This document shows positions 9,536 through 19,413 of a stretch of DNA of 64,000 nucleotides, piece by piece; the stretch's first letter is position 1; every line of letters starts with the position of its first letter. The DNA comes from Thalassotalea atypica (lineage in GTDB: Bacteria; Pseudomonadota; Gammaproteobacteria; Enterobacterales; Alteromonadaceae): NCBI RefSeq assembly GCF_030295975.1, contig NZ_AP027364.1:3782001-3846000 (forward strand), written 5' to 3'. The position numbers were made by a program, and so were the translations under genes. The notes under the pieces are model-generated. The model saw nothing but the letters and a program-made list of their open reading frames with translations, was not told the origin of the DNA and made no database searches.

Positions 9536-10792
9536 ATGCATATACTATTGAGTAAATTAATGAGTTTAAAATTCACATCAAAGCACTTATGTTTTGTTAC
9601 TTTAGTGCTTACTACTTTTATATTCTCAGTTAATGGTAAAACATTAACTTGGCAGAGTAATTTACCTAATTTACCTGCCCCTGCTGGAGATCACACTCAA
9701 CATGGAGTTGCAGGAGCTTATTCTGGCACGTTAACTATAACAAACAAAAATGGAGCTGAAGAAAAAGCACTACTTGTTGCCGGCGGCTCTAATTTTCCCA
9801 AAAAAAGTTTACTTACCGCAATACAGGAAGATGTTGCCGCCGAAAAGGTTTATCACCAAGATATATTTTTCTTAACGCAAAGCGCTAATGACCAATGGCA
9901 ACAATCTCAATTAAGCTTACCCTTAGGCGCAGCCTACGGAGAAAGTTTTACTACAGAACAAGGTATATTGCTCTTTGGCGGCGAAATAAAGCAATATGAT
10001 GGGTCTGTTACTGCATCATCTGACATTGCTTTAATATCGTATCAAGAAGGCTCATTAAGTTATAAAAAAATAGGTGAAATGCCAGTCACTTTTGCCAAAG
10101 GCGGCGGCGCTTATTTTCAGGGAAAAGTTTACATTATTGGCGGTATACAAAATGGTGCAGCATCTAACAATGTTTATAGCTATGACGTTAACAGCTCCAC
10201 TTGGCAAAAAGAGCTTCCATTACTTGGTAAAAACCGTATTTCTCCAGTGGTAACTATTCATGGCAATAAGAGTACTTCTACCAGCCAACTTTATGTTTTT
10301 TCAGGATTTAGCATAAACAGCGACGAGAACATTGCTCTTAACGATGGTTTGTCACTAAACATTTCAGATAAATCGGCAAAATGGCAAACAATCGCACCAA
10401 TTCAAACACTGCTTGATAAACAACTTTCTTTAATTGGCGCAGCTGCAATTAAGGTCAGCGCGCAACAAACTTTGTTTTTAGGCGGTTATAACAAATCGAC
10501 GTGGGATAATTGGCTATCAACATATCAAAAAGTTAAAGGAACAAAACAAGAAAAAGCTGAAAAGCTCCGCTTTTTTTCACAAGCGCCATCTAGTTTTAAA
10601 TGGAATAGAGATGCTTTGTTATTCGATAGTAGTAATCAAAGTTGGACAAATCTAGGTGAAACACCATTTTTGCCTAATTGCGGTGCAGCGATTGAGCATT
10701 GGCAAAACAACATCGTACTAATTAATGGTGAAATAAAACCAGGAGTACGCACAAATACTGTAAAAGTGGCCCATTTCAATAATAAAAAATGA
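9536..10792 (+). CDS. Cyclically permuted N-acetylneuraminate mutarotase/epimerase (NanM-like Kelch propeller)
   Basis: The 418-residue product has an N-terminal hydrophobic signal (residues ~15-35) and Kelch-type blades. E. coli NanM interconverts alpha and beta anomers of sialic acid in the periplasm. The motifs appear here in permuted order: 'HGVAGAYSG' and 'LLVAGGSNFP', typical of the NanM C-terminal half, come first. 'NCGAAIEH' and 'LINGEIKPGVRTN', normally mid-protein, come last. This is the 'cyclically-permuted mutarotase' family. The start is ATG 9536, though ATG 9560 gives a tidier signal peptide and neither has a strong ribosome site. The next gene starts 15 bp downstream. A NanR-like operator lies 140-170 bp upstream. 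Export to the periplasm fits action on sialic acid freed by the sialidases. Confidence 0.82.
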   Translation: MHILLSKLMSLKFTSKHLCFVTLVLTTFIFSVNGKTLTWQSNLPNLPAPAGDHTQHGVAGAYSGTLTITNKNGAEEKALLVAGGSNFPKKSLLTAIQEDVAAEKVYHQDIFFLTQSANDQWQQSQLSLPLGAAYGESFTTEQGILLFGGEIKQYDGSVTASSDIALISYQEGSLSYKKIGEMPVTFAKGGGAYFQGKVYIIGGIQNGAASNNVYSYDVNSSTWQKELPLLGKNRISPVVTIHGNKSTSTSQLYVFSGFSINSDENIALNDGLSLNISDKSAKWQTIAPIQTLLDKQLSLIGAAAIKVSAQQTLFLGGYNKSTWDNWLSTYQKVKGTKQEKAEKLRFFSQAPSSFKWNRDALLFDSSNQSWTNLGETPFLPNCGAAIEHWQNNIVLINGEIKPGVRTNTVKVAHFNNKK

Positions 10793-10807
10793 AACAAGGA
10801 AGTAAAA

Positions 10808-11770
10808 ATGAGTTATATCGTTGGCGCATACGCAACAGCCCCATCAACTTTTGCTTGGGATGAAAATTTAGAGAGCGAATATTATGAGCAGCTAAAATCA
10901 ATGGATAATATTCAAGGTATTGAACATCCCTTTGTTGGCAAACTACATCCTTTTGATGATGACTGGTTTCTGGCCAATATAGATTCCCGTTGGCAATTTG
11001 TATTTACTTCAATACCGGGCGTTATGGCAAATTTAGCCCATAACCCACATTTTGGTATTGCCTCAATAAATGAAGACGGTAGACAAGCCGCTATTGAGTT
11101 TTATCAACAAGCTCGATTAGCCATTTTCAAACTTAACAAACATTTAGGTAAGCATGCGGTAAGTCATATGAAAATTCATACCGCTCCAACAATTTCGGCT
11201 AAAACATCTTCCTCAAAACAGGCCCTACATACTTCATTGGAAACCATACTGTCTTGGGATTGGTATGGCGCAAAATTGCTCATTGAGCATTGTGATGCTT
11301 TTATACCTGAACAATCTCCAGAAAAGGGGTTTCTGAGCTTAGAGGATGAAATAGATACAGTAACCACCATTAACAAAAAACTTAGCTGTAACATGGGTGT
11401 TAGTGTTAACTGGGGGCGTTCGGCAATTGAAACTCGATCTGTCCAAGGGCCTATTAAGCACATAAAAATGGCTTATCAAAGCAAGCTATTAAGAGGAATT
11501 ATTTTCTCTGGCGCATCAGGTGAAGATACCCCTTATGGACAATGGAAAGACAGTCATATGCCTCCAGCAAAAGCATTTAATATTCCACATTATGCCAAAA
11601 ACTCATTGCTTACTATTGAGCAAATAGAGAAATCACTTCAACATTGCGACTGCGACAATCTAGACTTTATCGGCGGAAAAATATCTTTAAGCCCTAACAC
11701 TGCAACAGTTTCAGAACGAGTGTCTTACATTCAAAGCTTACTCACTTTACTTGATAAGGCGATTAAATAG
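10808..11770 (+). CDS. DUF4862-like protein, possible TIM-barrel sugar-modifying enzyme
   Basis: The 320-residue cytoplasmic protein (no signal peptide) begins 'MSYIVGAYATAPSTFAWDE', which I recall as the start of DUF4862 proteins. Alternating beta/alpha segments with 'KIHTAP', 'LLIEHCDAF' and 'GVSVNWGRSAIETR' suggest a xylose-isomerase-like TIM barrel whose E-H-C-D and N-W-G-R residues could line an active site. No reaction is known to me. It follows the NanM-like gene by 15 bp with AACAAGGAAG just upstream of the ATG, so the two form an operon. A role in sialic-acid metabolism, such as isomerising or trimming an unusual nonulosonate, is inference from that linkage. Confidence 0.6.
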   Translation: MSYIVGAYATAPSTFAWDENLESEYYEQLKSMDNIQGIEHPFVGKLHPFDDDWFLANIDSRWQFVFTSIPGVMANLAHNPHFGIASINEDGRQAAIEFYQQARLAIFKLNKHLGKHAVSHMKIHTAPTISAKTSSSKQALHTSLETILSWDWYGAKLLIEHCDAFIPEQSPEKGFLSLEDEIDTVTTINKKLSCNMGVSVNWGRSAIETRSVQGPIKHIKMAYQSKLLRGIIFSGASGEDTPYGQWKDSHMPPAKAFNIPHYAKNSLLTIEQIEKSLQHCDCDNLDFIGGKISLSPNTATVSERVSYIQSLLTLLDKAIK

Positions 11771-11863
11771 CTCTGCTTATTCTAAGTATGTTCATTAGGG
11801 CTGGTTAATCTTTCGAGTTTGAATTTTATTCGAATTAAATATGTTTTGTGCCAGATATAAGGC

Positions 11864-12360
<497 letters not shown>

Positions 12361-12665
12361 CCATTACACACTCACATATAAATTAAACCACGATAATTTA
12401 GATGAAGTAATACAACAGTCCGATAACGTAACTACAACTCCTCTATGTTTGACAAATAAGTGGCTGTTCTTTTTTATTTACGCCTTATAATCGCCCTCAG
12501 TAACTGCAAAAAAACTCTCATTTTCCATTTATTCTACCAATAAACAATCTTCACGAATTACCTAAAGATATCAAGAGCATTACTAGCAGTAAAATTAAGT
12601 TGAAACTATAAATATCATCAACAGAGTCAATAAATCACCAAACAAGCATAGCAAGAATAATAAGC

Positions 12666-12696
12666 TTGGCTAAGTCGGCATAAGCGACTTAGCCAA
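12666..12696 (-). terminator. Perfect 12-bp hairpin downstream of sialidase 1
   Basis: TTGGCTAAGTCG pairs perfectly with CGACTTAGCCAA around a 7-nt loop, 7 bp past the sialidase stop. The following minus-strand sequence (GCTTATTATTCTT) is only moderately U-rich. Confidence 0.6.
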
Positions 12697-12702
12697 TGGT
12701 TG

Positions 12703-15546
12703 TTACTCTATTTCACTCAATTCAATATTCATAAACTTAATTAGCGTGTTACCGGTTGCCTCATAAATAATACCAATTGAACCGTCACTAAGGGTAATAA
12801 CGTCTGAATAGGCACTTACTCCTTCAACTAATTGGAAAGGTGTACCAAAAGTAACACCTTCATCAGTACTTGACCACAAGCCTAAATTTCGTCTATTGCT
12901 ACCTACAGGATCACCAATAGGACCGGATAAAATAATTCTATTTTCATCATCACCAGAGCGAATGGCAGAGAAACGAGTGATTCCTGTGTCTACTTTTGAT
13001 ATCACAATATCATTACTTGTATGAACCCAAGTAGCACCGCCATCAGCACTTAGAAAATGAATCCTATTGCCAGATATGCCCTGCCCATTATTACGCGCAG
13101 ATAATAGTAGTTGTCCGTCAACTAATTCAACAATATCTGCTTCTGTTGAACCAATTATTGGTGTTCTCGCACCTACTTGCCATGTAGCACCATTATCATC
13201 GCTGTAAATAGTGTGTACTGACATATTGCTATCGCCTTCCCGTATAACCGCGGGGAATATCAATCGTTCGTTGTGACCGCCTTGTGCTAAAGTTTGCCAC
13301 TTTAATTGAATTCCATGTCCTGGACCTGCATTGATTGATCGCCAAGTAGGATCCTTAACTGCGGAACTAATATTGACCATATCAGACCACGTAACTCCAT
13401 TATCGTTACTGGTGCGATATAGTAAGTAGTTAGGATCTCCTGGACCAGTACAATCGCCGTTTTGTGCACAACGATCTAGCCATTGAGTATAAAAAACATA
13501 AATGGTGTTCGTCGTTGTATCAACTAAAGGACGTGGATCAGAGAAGTCATACAATGGATTTTCATCAATAATTTGAATAGGTAGCCAAGTACGTCCTTTA
13601 TCAAGTGAACGCTTTAATGACACATTGATCAAACCTGCAGCACCAGGATCAGCGCCACTAGGCCTCCCTTCAATAAAAGCTAATAGAGAGCCATTTGGCG
13701 CTTCTATTATAGAGGGAATTCTATAATTACTCGTACCATCAACACCTTCGTTATTACCCTGAAAAACAATACTTTGAAAGTAACCTTGCCTATCAGCACT
13801 ACCAAAAGTCTCAAAACTTACTTCTCTGTAGTTTGCAATACCGTCTGTACTCGATGAACCATTACCCCATACCACGACATTTTGACTACTATTAGCACCT
13901 GGCCACGTTTCAATCACAGTACCATCAAAACTAAAGGTCGCTAAGCTGGTTGTTGGGTTATAAAGTGTTTCATACGTATGATATGAATCAGCACCAGTTT
14001 CAGAAACTAAAGTATAAGTTCCGGCACCTTCAATTTCTGCGATTAGATCGCCATTACTATTAATACTCAAAAAGGCTAAAAAACGTTTATTACCATTAGC
14101 ATAATAATTAGTTATTTTATTGCCTGAAACAACACGGCTGTCTACAGTTAATTTCCAACCTAATGCCGACGCCTCACTATTATCTTCATTGGTAGGAATA
14201 ACTTCCCACTCTGCACGGCCATTCGTACCATTGGCCTGCCAAGCCGGCTCACCTAACTCAGTTATAAAACCTCCGTTACCTGAATCTGCAGAATCATTAA
14301 TCCAATCTAAGTTAATAGGATCTATATTTAAACTGGCATCAAAGCTGGCAACAACATTTGTGTGAGTGGTTAATGCCACAGCTTGACTATCAGATAATAC
14401 TGAGCTGTATATAGTGGTTTGATTAATATTACCTTCAAAATACCATTGCCCACCACCACTATCGTAATTACGACCAATACCCATAGTATCAAGTCCTGTC
14501 ACGGTATTAATAAAGTTAGTACTGGTGCCTTCAGCTTGTAATTCTCCATCTACAAATATTTTTGTGCCTATACTGCTAACTATGACTGCAACTTTGTGAA
14601 CGAGATTATCATTATATATATTGGCCGTTTGTAAATTGTTTACAAAGGTTCCATTTTCACGTGCATGCACACGTAAAGTACCATCACCATTAACAATCAA
14701 TAAAAATTCACTTGATGCATTTGAAGAGTTTGAGGCACTAAAGATAGCATCCGTAGTACCTGAGGTTCTAAACTCTGCATAAATACTACCTTCACTAAGT
14801 TCTTCAACCAAGGGTAAATCGGTATCAACAGCGACAAATTCTGAACTGCCATTAAAAGTAATATTTGAAGTATCCCACTGTGCAGCAATTGCAGGCTCAT
14901 TTGGCGTATTTGAATCGAGTATTTCAAAAGAAACATTTTGATATAAAGCAACACTGTCATTGCTTGATGAACCATTGCCCCAAACAATCATGTTTTGCGC
15001 ACTTGGTTCACCTGCCCAATCAGACTCAATAATAGTGCCATCAAAAGTAAATGTTGCTAGATCTGTATTTGGATCAAATTCAACCTCATATTCGTGGTAA
15101 GCATTTGCCCCAGTGTTTGCTATTAATGTGTGAGTACCGCCACCGCGAAGAGCAGCAACTAAATCACCATTAGCGTTAATACTTAATGTGGGTAGAAAAC
15201 GTAATGAACCATTTGAGTAGTAATTTGTAATTTGTAAACCTGACTCAACACGGCTAGTCCAACTCATTTTCCAGCCTAAATTTGTGGCATCAGCGTTATG
15301 TTGAGTCGTGGGAATAATTCTCCATTGTGCTCGCCCTGAAATGCCATTCGCTTTCCATGAAGATCCCCCTAAATCTTGCACTAACACACCATTCCCTTGA
15401 TTACTTGAATAATCAGACCATCCCTGCAACAAGGGACTAGTACCCTGGCTAGCATGATAATCTTCTAATACTGTTGCATTGACATTGCCGACTAAAAAAG
15501 TAGAGGTGCTTATAAACAGCAGACCTATTTTTAATATGTTTTTCAT
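12703..15546 (-). CDS. Exo-alpha-sialidase GH33 with two NanH-type lectin domains and a LamG/CBM40-like domain (sialidase 1)
   Basis: The 947-residue secreted enzyme would cleave terminal sialic acids from glycoconjugates. After a signal peptide (~24 residues) come lectin module A (~25-210), a LamG/CBM40-like jelly roll (~225-390, 'SEFLLIVNGDGTLRVHAREN'), lectin module B (~395-580) and the catalytic propeller (~588-947). Catalytic features are 'NYRIPS' (first triad Arg), 'EGRPSGADPG' (Asp acid/base region), 'GPGHGIQLKW', 'ERLIFPAVI' (second Arg), 'SRxxGDDENRI' region Arg and 'GIIYEATGN' (Tyr/Glu pair). There are five Asp boxes such as 'SLDKGRTW' and 'SDDNGATW'. V. cholerae NanH inserts its second lectin domain inside the propeller; here both precede it. 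Close paralog of 21223-24051. Confidence 0.93.
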   Translation of the reverse strand: MKNILKIGLLFISTSTFLVGNVNATVLEDYHASQGTSPLLQGWSDYSSNQGNGVLVQDLGGSSWKANGISGRAQWRIIPTTQHNADATNLGWKMSWTSRVESGLQITNYYSNGSLRFLPTLSINANGDLVAALRGGGTHTLIANTGANAYHEYEVEFDPNTDLATFTFDGTIIESDWAGEPSAQNMIVWGNGSSSNDSVALYQNVSFEILDSNTPNEPAIAAQWDTSNITFNGSSEFVAVDTDLPLVEELSEGSIYAEFRTSGTTDAIFSASNSSNASSEFLLIVNGDGTLRVHARENGTFVNNLQTANIYNDNLVHKVAVIVSSIGTKIFVDGELQAEGTSTNFINTVTGLDTMGIGRNYDSGGGQWYFEGNINQTTIYSSVLSDSQAVALTTHTNVVASFDASLNIDPINLDWINDSADSGNGGFITELGEPAWQANGTNGRAEWEVIPTNEDNSEASALGWKLTVDSRVVSGNKITNYYANGNKRFLAFLSINSNGDLIAEIEGAGTYTLVSETGADSYHTYETLYNPTTSLATFSFDGTVIETWPGANSSQNVVVWGNGSSSTDGIANYREVSFETFGSADRQGYFQSIVFQGNNEGVDGTSNYRIPSIIEAPNGSLLAFIEGRPSGADPGAAGLINVSLKRSLDKGRTWLPIQIIDENPLYDFSDPRPLVDTTTNTIYVFYTQWLDRCAQNGDCTGPGDPNYLLYRTSNDNGVTWSDMVNISSAVKDPTWRSINAGPGHGIQLKWQTLAQGGHNERLIFPAVIREGDSNMSVHTIYSDDNGATWQVGARTPIIGSTEADIVELVDGQLLLSARNNGQGISGNRIHFLSADGGATWVHTSNDIVISKVDTGITRFSAIRSGDDENRIILSGPIGDPVGSNRRNLGLWSSTDEGVTFGTPFQLVEGVSAYSDVITLSDGSIGIIYEATGNTLIKFMNIELSEIE

Positions 15547-15723
15547 AATAATCCCTATAAATGTGCATTTATTGTTATCTTTTTTTGAACACGAACTATC
15601 TAGTAATATTTAATCCGTTCAGTTGGCTATATAAATATTCGATCAATCATTTTTATGATTTTAATCACTGTTAAATAATCTCTATTTAATTTAAGTATTC
15701 CACTCATGTAGAACCGAACATTT

Positions 15724-15776
15724 ATCATACAAAAATATATCATACAGTCAACCCATCACACCATCACACTAACACA
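15724..15776 (-). promoter_or_regulatory. Tandem GTRTGAT operator-like repeats upstream of sialidase 1
   Basis: On the minus strand: GTGTGATGGTGTGATGGGTT, then CTGTATGATA and TTGTATGATA. Four hexamer-like units occur at 9-18 bp intervals, ~180-230 bp upstream of the start. They match the motif upstream of the other island genes. Confidence 0.5.
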
Positions 15777-16099
15777 TTGAGATTTAGCACTCCAAGGAAA
15801 AACAAAAAATACCGCCCCCCTATTTAAGAACAGAATAAATTTAGAAAAAGAAGCACAAAGTCTTTTAAATTCAGTGGTATACTGATATGGATATTTGTTT
15901 TAACGTTTCAATTAGAGATAAAAACAATGAATTCAATAATACGGTAGGCTATTTGTATCCTTAGGAAAAAGACCTAAGATTATAAATTAGTTAATTGCTA
16001 TAACGGGGCCATTTTCTTACCAGTGTGGCACAGAGAAAATCATCCTAAAAAGACTGAAACGAGGTAAAAATCGTTTGGTTTATCTTTTCGAGCTACAGT

Positions 16100-16275
16100 T
16101 CAAAGTTGAACGTCTATCTCGCGGGTGTCCATGTCAATTTCGCCAACTTCCGTGCTAAAAGCTTTAGATGAATAACCGTTATGATAATTATCTTTATGGG
16201 GTTGTTCATGACGGAAATAACCAAGCTGCTCGTCAAGTTCAGCATTAAGCGCTGCTGCAATAATGACCTTGGGAT
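16100..16275 (-). pseudogene. IS256-family (mutator type) transposase N-terminal remnant
   Basis: The minus-strand frame reads 'IIAAALNAELDEQLGYFRHE', then 'HNGYSSKAFSTEVGEIDMDT' and 'REIDVQL' before a stop. This matches the conserved N-terminal region of IS256-family transposases (pattern 'ALxAExDEHLGY ... G ... K ... GE(I/V)xIxxPRDR'). It is ~55 residues of an expected ~400, so it is a fragment. It occupies part of the 15547-16354 gap, which otherwise holds only the sialidase 1 upstream repeats and a hairpin. Confidence 0.7.
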
Positions 16276-16292
16276 ATTTTACTAAAATAAGT

Positions 16293-16343
16293 AAAATCTG
16301 CCTATCCTAAACCTTACATAGATATTAGTGTTAGGCAGATTTT
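16293..16343 (-). terminator. 12-bp inverted repeat downstream of the BNR lectin protein
   Basis: AAAATCTGCCTA is repeated in inverted form as TAGGCAGATTTT with a 27-nt loop, 11 bp past the stop at 16355. It may be a terminator, with the T-rich flank supporting that. A terminal repeat of the neighbouring IS remnant is a less likely alternative. Confidence 0.45.
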
Positions 16344-16354
16344 GTTACACGGTC

Positions 16355-19060
16355 TTATTTGATATTAAATTCTACCGTTCTGAAGTTTGACACACCATCA
16401 GTGTTTGAAGATGAATTTCCAAACTGTAGCAACCTACTACTATTAGGCGAGCCATTCCAATTTGCTTCAATAACAACACCGTCAACACTAAATGTTGCAC
16501 CGCTACCAGGCGTATAGTCTATTTTATAGTCATGATATGCACTATTTCCTGTAGCGCTCACAAGTGTATATGTTCCCCCCCCTTCTAAAGAGGCAATCAA
16601 ATCATTATTTCCATTTAATGAAATAATAGGTAAAAATCTTTTAACGCCATCACTATAAAAAGTAGTGTGTTGATCGCCTGATGTTACTCGCATATTACTG
16701 GTTAACGTCCAACCTTGAATATTAGCTTCATCAACGGTTTCTTGAGATGGTAATTGTCGCCATGCTGCTCGGCCATTAGTACCGTTAGCCTGCCAACTAT
16801 TAGCATTTAAGTCAGTGATAATACTACCAGTAGCTGAGCCACTTGTATTATCAATCCACGTTTCAGTAACCGGTGAAGTACCTATACTTGCATCATAATC
16901 ATAACTCGTAACAACACCATTTAAAGCAGTCCCCTGTGCTGCTAAGTCTAAATCTGCCATGGTAAAGTGCATACTCACTACATCGGGATCTTTTACCCCA
17001 TTTGCACGCACATCAACATAAGTATTTACAACTATAGTATTGTCAGGTAGTGAATGAATCGTACCGTAACCTGTTTCATTACCTGATGCTTTATTATCAA
17101 TCAAGCGAATTTTGTATTGCCCCGGCCTATGATTAATTATGTCATCAAATGTACCGACCCATAATACAGGGTCACCGTGAGCGACTGTGGGTTGTTGATC
17201 GTTTTCATCACGGAAAAAAACTAATAAACGTCCATCAGGAGCATAATGAAAAGCGTGCCTATCTCCAGAAAGAGACGGGTGTGCTTCGGCAGGGGATGAC
17301 CAAGTTTCTCCTGCATCTTCACTGTACATAATTAACGAACTTGGTTGTGACACATTGGTTCTTATAATACGTACCATTTTACTATGATCTGGTGAATCAA
17401 TGGTCGCCGATTCATCATAATTAGCATCAGGGTACGGGTTGTAAGTATCAATTTGCTTAGGTATATCCCAATGTAATCCACCATCATGCGTAATACCGGT
17501 ATACATACCCCGAACACCTGAATAGCCATTTAAATGCGCAGACCAACCTAGAAGGTATTTACCCGGAATAGGTAAACCATTTACATCACGCTTTTCAACC
17601 AATGACTTAGGTGGTGAAAAACCCGTTGTTCCCCCAGGAGTTCTATCAGAAAATTGAGGGTATTGACTATCAAATGCACTCCACGTTAACCCTTTATCAT
17701 CTGAATATGCGACCTCCATATTCCATGGTGAACGCTCAGTTCTCAGCAACATAACTCGTTCAACACCTAAATGATCGGTTAATGCATGTATAGTGGGGGC
17801 TGTGACTGTCGAATCAATAAAATTACTGGGTGTACCCGCTAATCGACCATTCCATGTATAGCCGGCATCAGTGCTTCGTTGCACTATTGTATTTGGCTTG
17901 CCATGACCTTCAGGGTATCCAACAATCATTGTTGTATTATCTAACATTAACGCGCTATCAGGTTGGCCTAAATATTCACCGTCAAGCAAGTCAATATAAA
18001 CTAAAGAATTGAGAAGCTGACTATCCATATCAAAAATAGGAAGGTTTGGCGTTGGATCTCTATAGTCATTCTCAACAACATTCACACGGATATTCTTACT
18101 TAAACCATCGTATGCAGTATCAGTACTTGAAACTATATTAGAAATAACTACACCTTCAGTAACATTCGGCGTACGTGTATCCTGTACCGCATTTATAGCA
18201 ACCGTTTGAGGCTGATCCCAATTTGATGTGGTAAAGATTAAAGCGCTACTTACACCATTTCCTGCTCCAATGTTGAGCTTGTCTGCAGGAGCAGTACCCG
18301 CTGCAGGGTCAACGACAACAGTCACTGTATCAGTAGGTTGTTTTCTTAAAACTACTTGATAACTATCGCTAGTACTAATATCTTTTTCAGATACCTGACT
18401 GTAATTATCGGTCTCAATAATACTTATAGGATCATAAATACTAAAATGAACGCTACGATAATTTGCCAAGCCTGCTATTGACGAGCTGCCATTACCCCAT
18501 TGAATTTGGTTTTGATTTGATACATCACCAGACCACGTCGCAATAGGCTTGTTATTAAAATAAAAGATTGCTTGTTGGCTATCAGGATCATAAAAAATTT
18601 GATAATTATTATACCCAACATCACCTTTACCAGTATTTGTTAAAGGATATATCACACCATCAATTTTAACTTGTAAGTTATTATTAGTATCAAGAGAAAC
18701 AACAGGCAAAAAACGAACACTGCCATTACTATAATAGTTGGTTAAATAATCACCCGAAACAACACGAGCAGTATAAGACAACTGCCAACCATTCGCCGCA
18801 GCCTCAGCGTTAAACGCTGCACTTAAATTAGCTTTTCGCCACGAAGCTCTACCATTATTACCATTCGCTTGCCATGCTTGCGTTCCATAATCAGTAACAA
18901 GATTACCGCTGCCATTGGAGCTTGTATTACTAGTCCAACCTTGGGAGGTCGGATCACCATTGCCAGAATTTGCAGAGTAATCTAAATCATATACATTAGC
19001 CAATGCAGCATTACTGATTAGCAAACCAGCTAATACGCAAGAAAGATTGCGATAAGTCAT
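16355..19060 (-). CDS. BNR-repeat (sialidase-like) glycosidase flanked by two NanH-type lectin domains
   Basis: The 901-residue secreted protein has a signal peptide (~21 residues) and lectin module A (~22-210). A ~100-residue Calx-beta/cadherin-like segment follows ('TTSNWDQPQTVAINAVQD', '..VNVVENDYRDP'). The propeller (~310-700) has Asp boxes 'STDAGYTW', 'SDDKGLTW', 'THDGGLHW' and 'SEDAGETW', and lectin module B (~715-901) is last. Unlike its neighbours it has no (F/Y)RIP motif; the propeller starts 'EYLGQPDSALMLDNTTMIV' and 'GYPEGHGKPN', a pattern I associate with a separate sialidase-like group. 'FRDEND', 'RTERSPWNMEV' and 'RIIRTN' may supply active-site residues. It may be a sialidase with another linkage or sugar preference, or another exo-hydrolase of sialylated glycans. 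Confidence 0.8.
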   Translation of the reverse strand: MTYRNLSCVLAGLLISNAALANVYDLDYSANSGNGDPTSQGWTSNTSSNGSGNLVTDYGTQAWQANGNNGRASWRKANLSAAFNAEAAANGWQLSYTARVVSGDYLTNYYSNGSVRFLPVVSLDTNNNLQVKIDGVIYPLTNTGKGDVGYNNYQIFYDPDSQQAIFYFNNKPIATWSGDVSNQNQIQWGNGSSSIAGLANYRSVHFSIYDPISIIETDNYSQVSEKDISTSDSYQVVLRKQPTDTVTVVVDPAAGTAPADKLNIGAGNGVSSALIFTTSNWDQPQTVAINAVQDTRTPNVTEGVVISNIVSSTDTAYDGLSKNIRVNVVENDYRDPTPNLPIFDMDSQLLNSLVYIDLLDGEYLGQPDSALMLDNTTMIVGYPEGHGKPNTIVQRSTDAGYTWNGRLAGTPSNFIDSTVTAPTIHALTDHLGVERVMLLRTERSPWNMEVAYSDDKGLTWSAFDSQYPQFSDRTPGGTTGFSPPKSLVEKRDVNGLPIPGKYLLGWSAHLNGYSGVRGMYTGITHDGGLHWDIPKQIDTYNPYPDANYDESATIDSPDHSKMVRIIRTNVSQPSSLIMYSEDAGETWSSPAEAHPSLSGDRHAFHYAPDGRLLVFFRDENDQQPTVAHGDPVLWVGTFDDIINHRPGQYKIRLIDNKASGNETGYGTIHSLPDNTIVVNTYVDVRANGVKDPDVVSMHFTMADLDLAAQGTALNGVVTSYDYDASIGTSPVTETWIDNTSGSATGSIITDLNANSWQANGTNGRAAWRQLPSQETVDEANIQGWTLTSNMRVTSGDQHTTFYSDGVKRFLPIISLNGNNDLIASLEGGGTYTLVSATGNSAYHDYKIDYTPGSGATFSVDGVVIEANWNGSPNSSRLLQFGNSSSNTDGVSNFRTVEFNIK

Positions 19061-19111
19061 AATTCCCCCTCTAGTTATAATTTCAACAAGACATTATTGT
19101 TGCTTTTTTAT

Positions 19112-19158
19112 ACATCACCAACCTATCATACAGTCACACAATCATGCAATCACACGAT
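19112..19158 (-). promoter_or_regulatory. Tandem GTRTGAT repeats upstream of the BNR lectin gene
   Basis: The minus strand reads GTGTGATTGCATGATTGTG, then TGACTGTATGATAGGTTGGT. These are four to five near-identical 9-bp-spaced units, 50-100 bp upstream of the ATG at 19060. This is the densest copy of the island motif. Confidence 0.55.
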
Positions 19159-19346
19159 TGCGCAATTATTCATTCAAGCATAAAGATAAATAATCACACA
19201 ATAATACAAAGAACAGTCGCACTAACAGTAACCATGATGCATGTGCGTATATGATAGCCACTTGAAAATTACAAAAACGAATAAAGAAAACAGCGCTTAT
19301 TAATTGCATCATATAAATATATTCAGCAAAACATGTTGTACAACTA

Positions 19347-19373
19347 GGTGATGGCGTGATAGGTTGGTATGAT
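19347..19373 (+). promoter_or_regulatory. Plus-strand copy of the island operator motif
   Basis: GGTGATGGCGTGATAGGTTG followed by GTATGAT lies on the plus strand, in the same orientation as and just ahead of the decayed gene fragment at 19414. It suggests the lost gene was once a member of the same regulon. Confidence 0.45.
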
Positions 19374-19413
19374 TTAGAGGGTATTTATTAGATCCATAGA
19401 ATCACCTATACAG

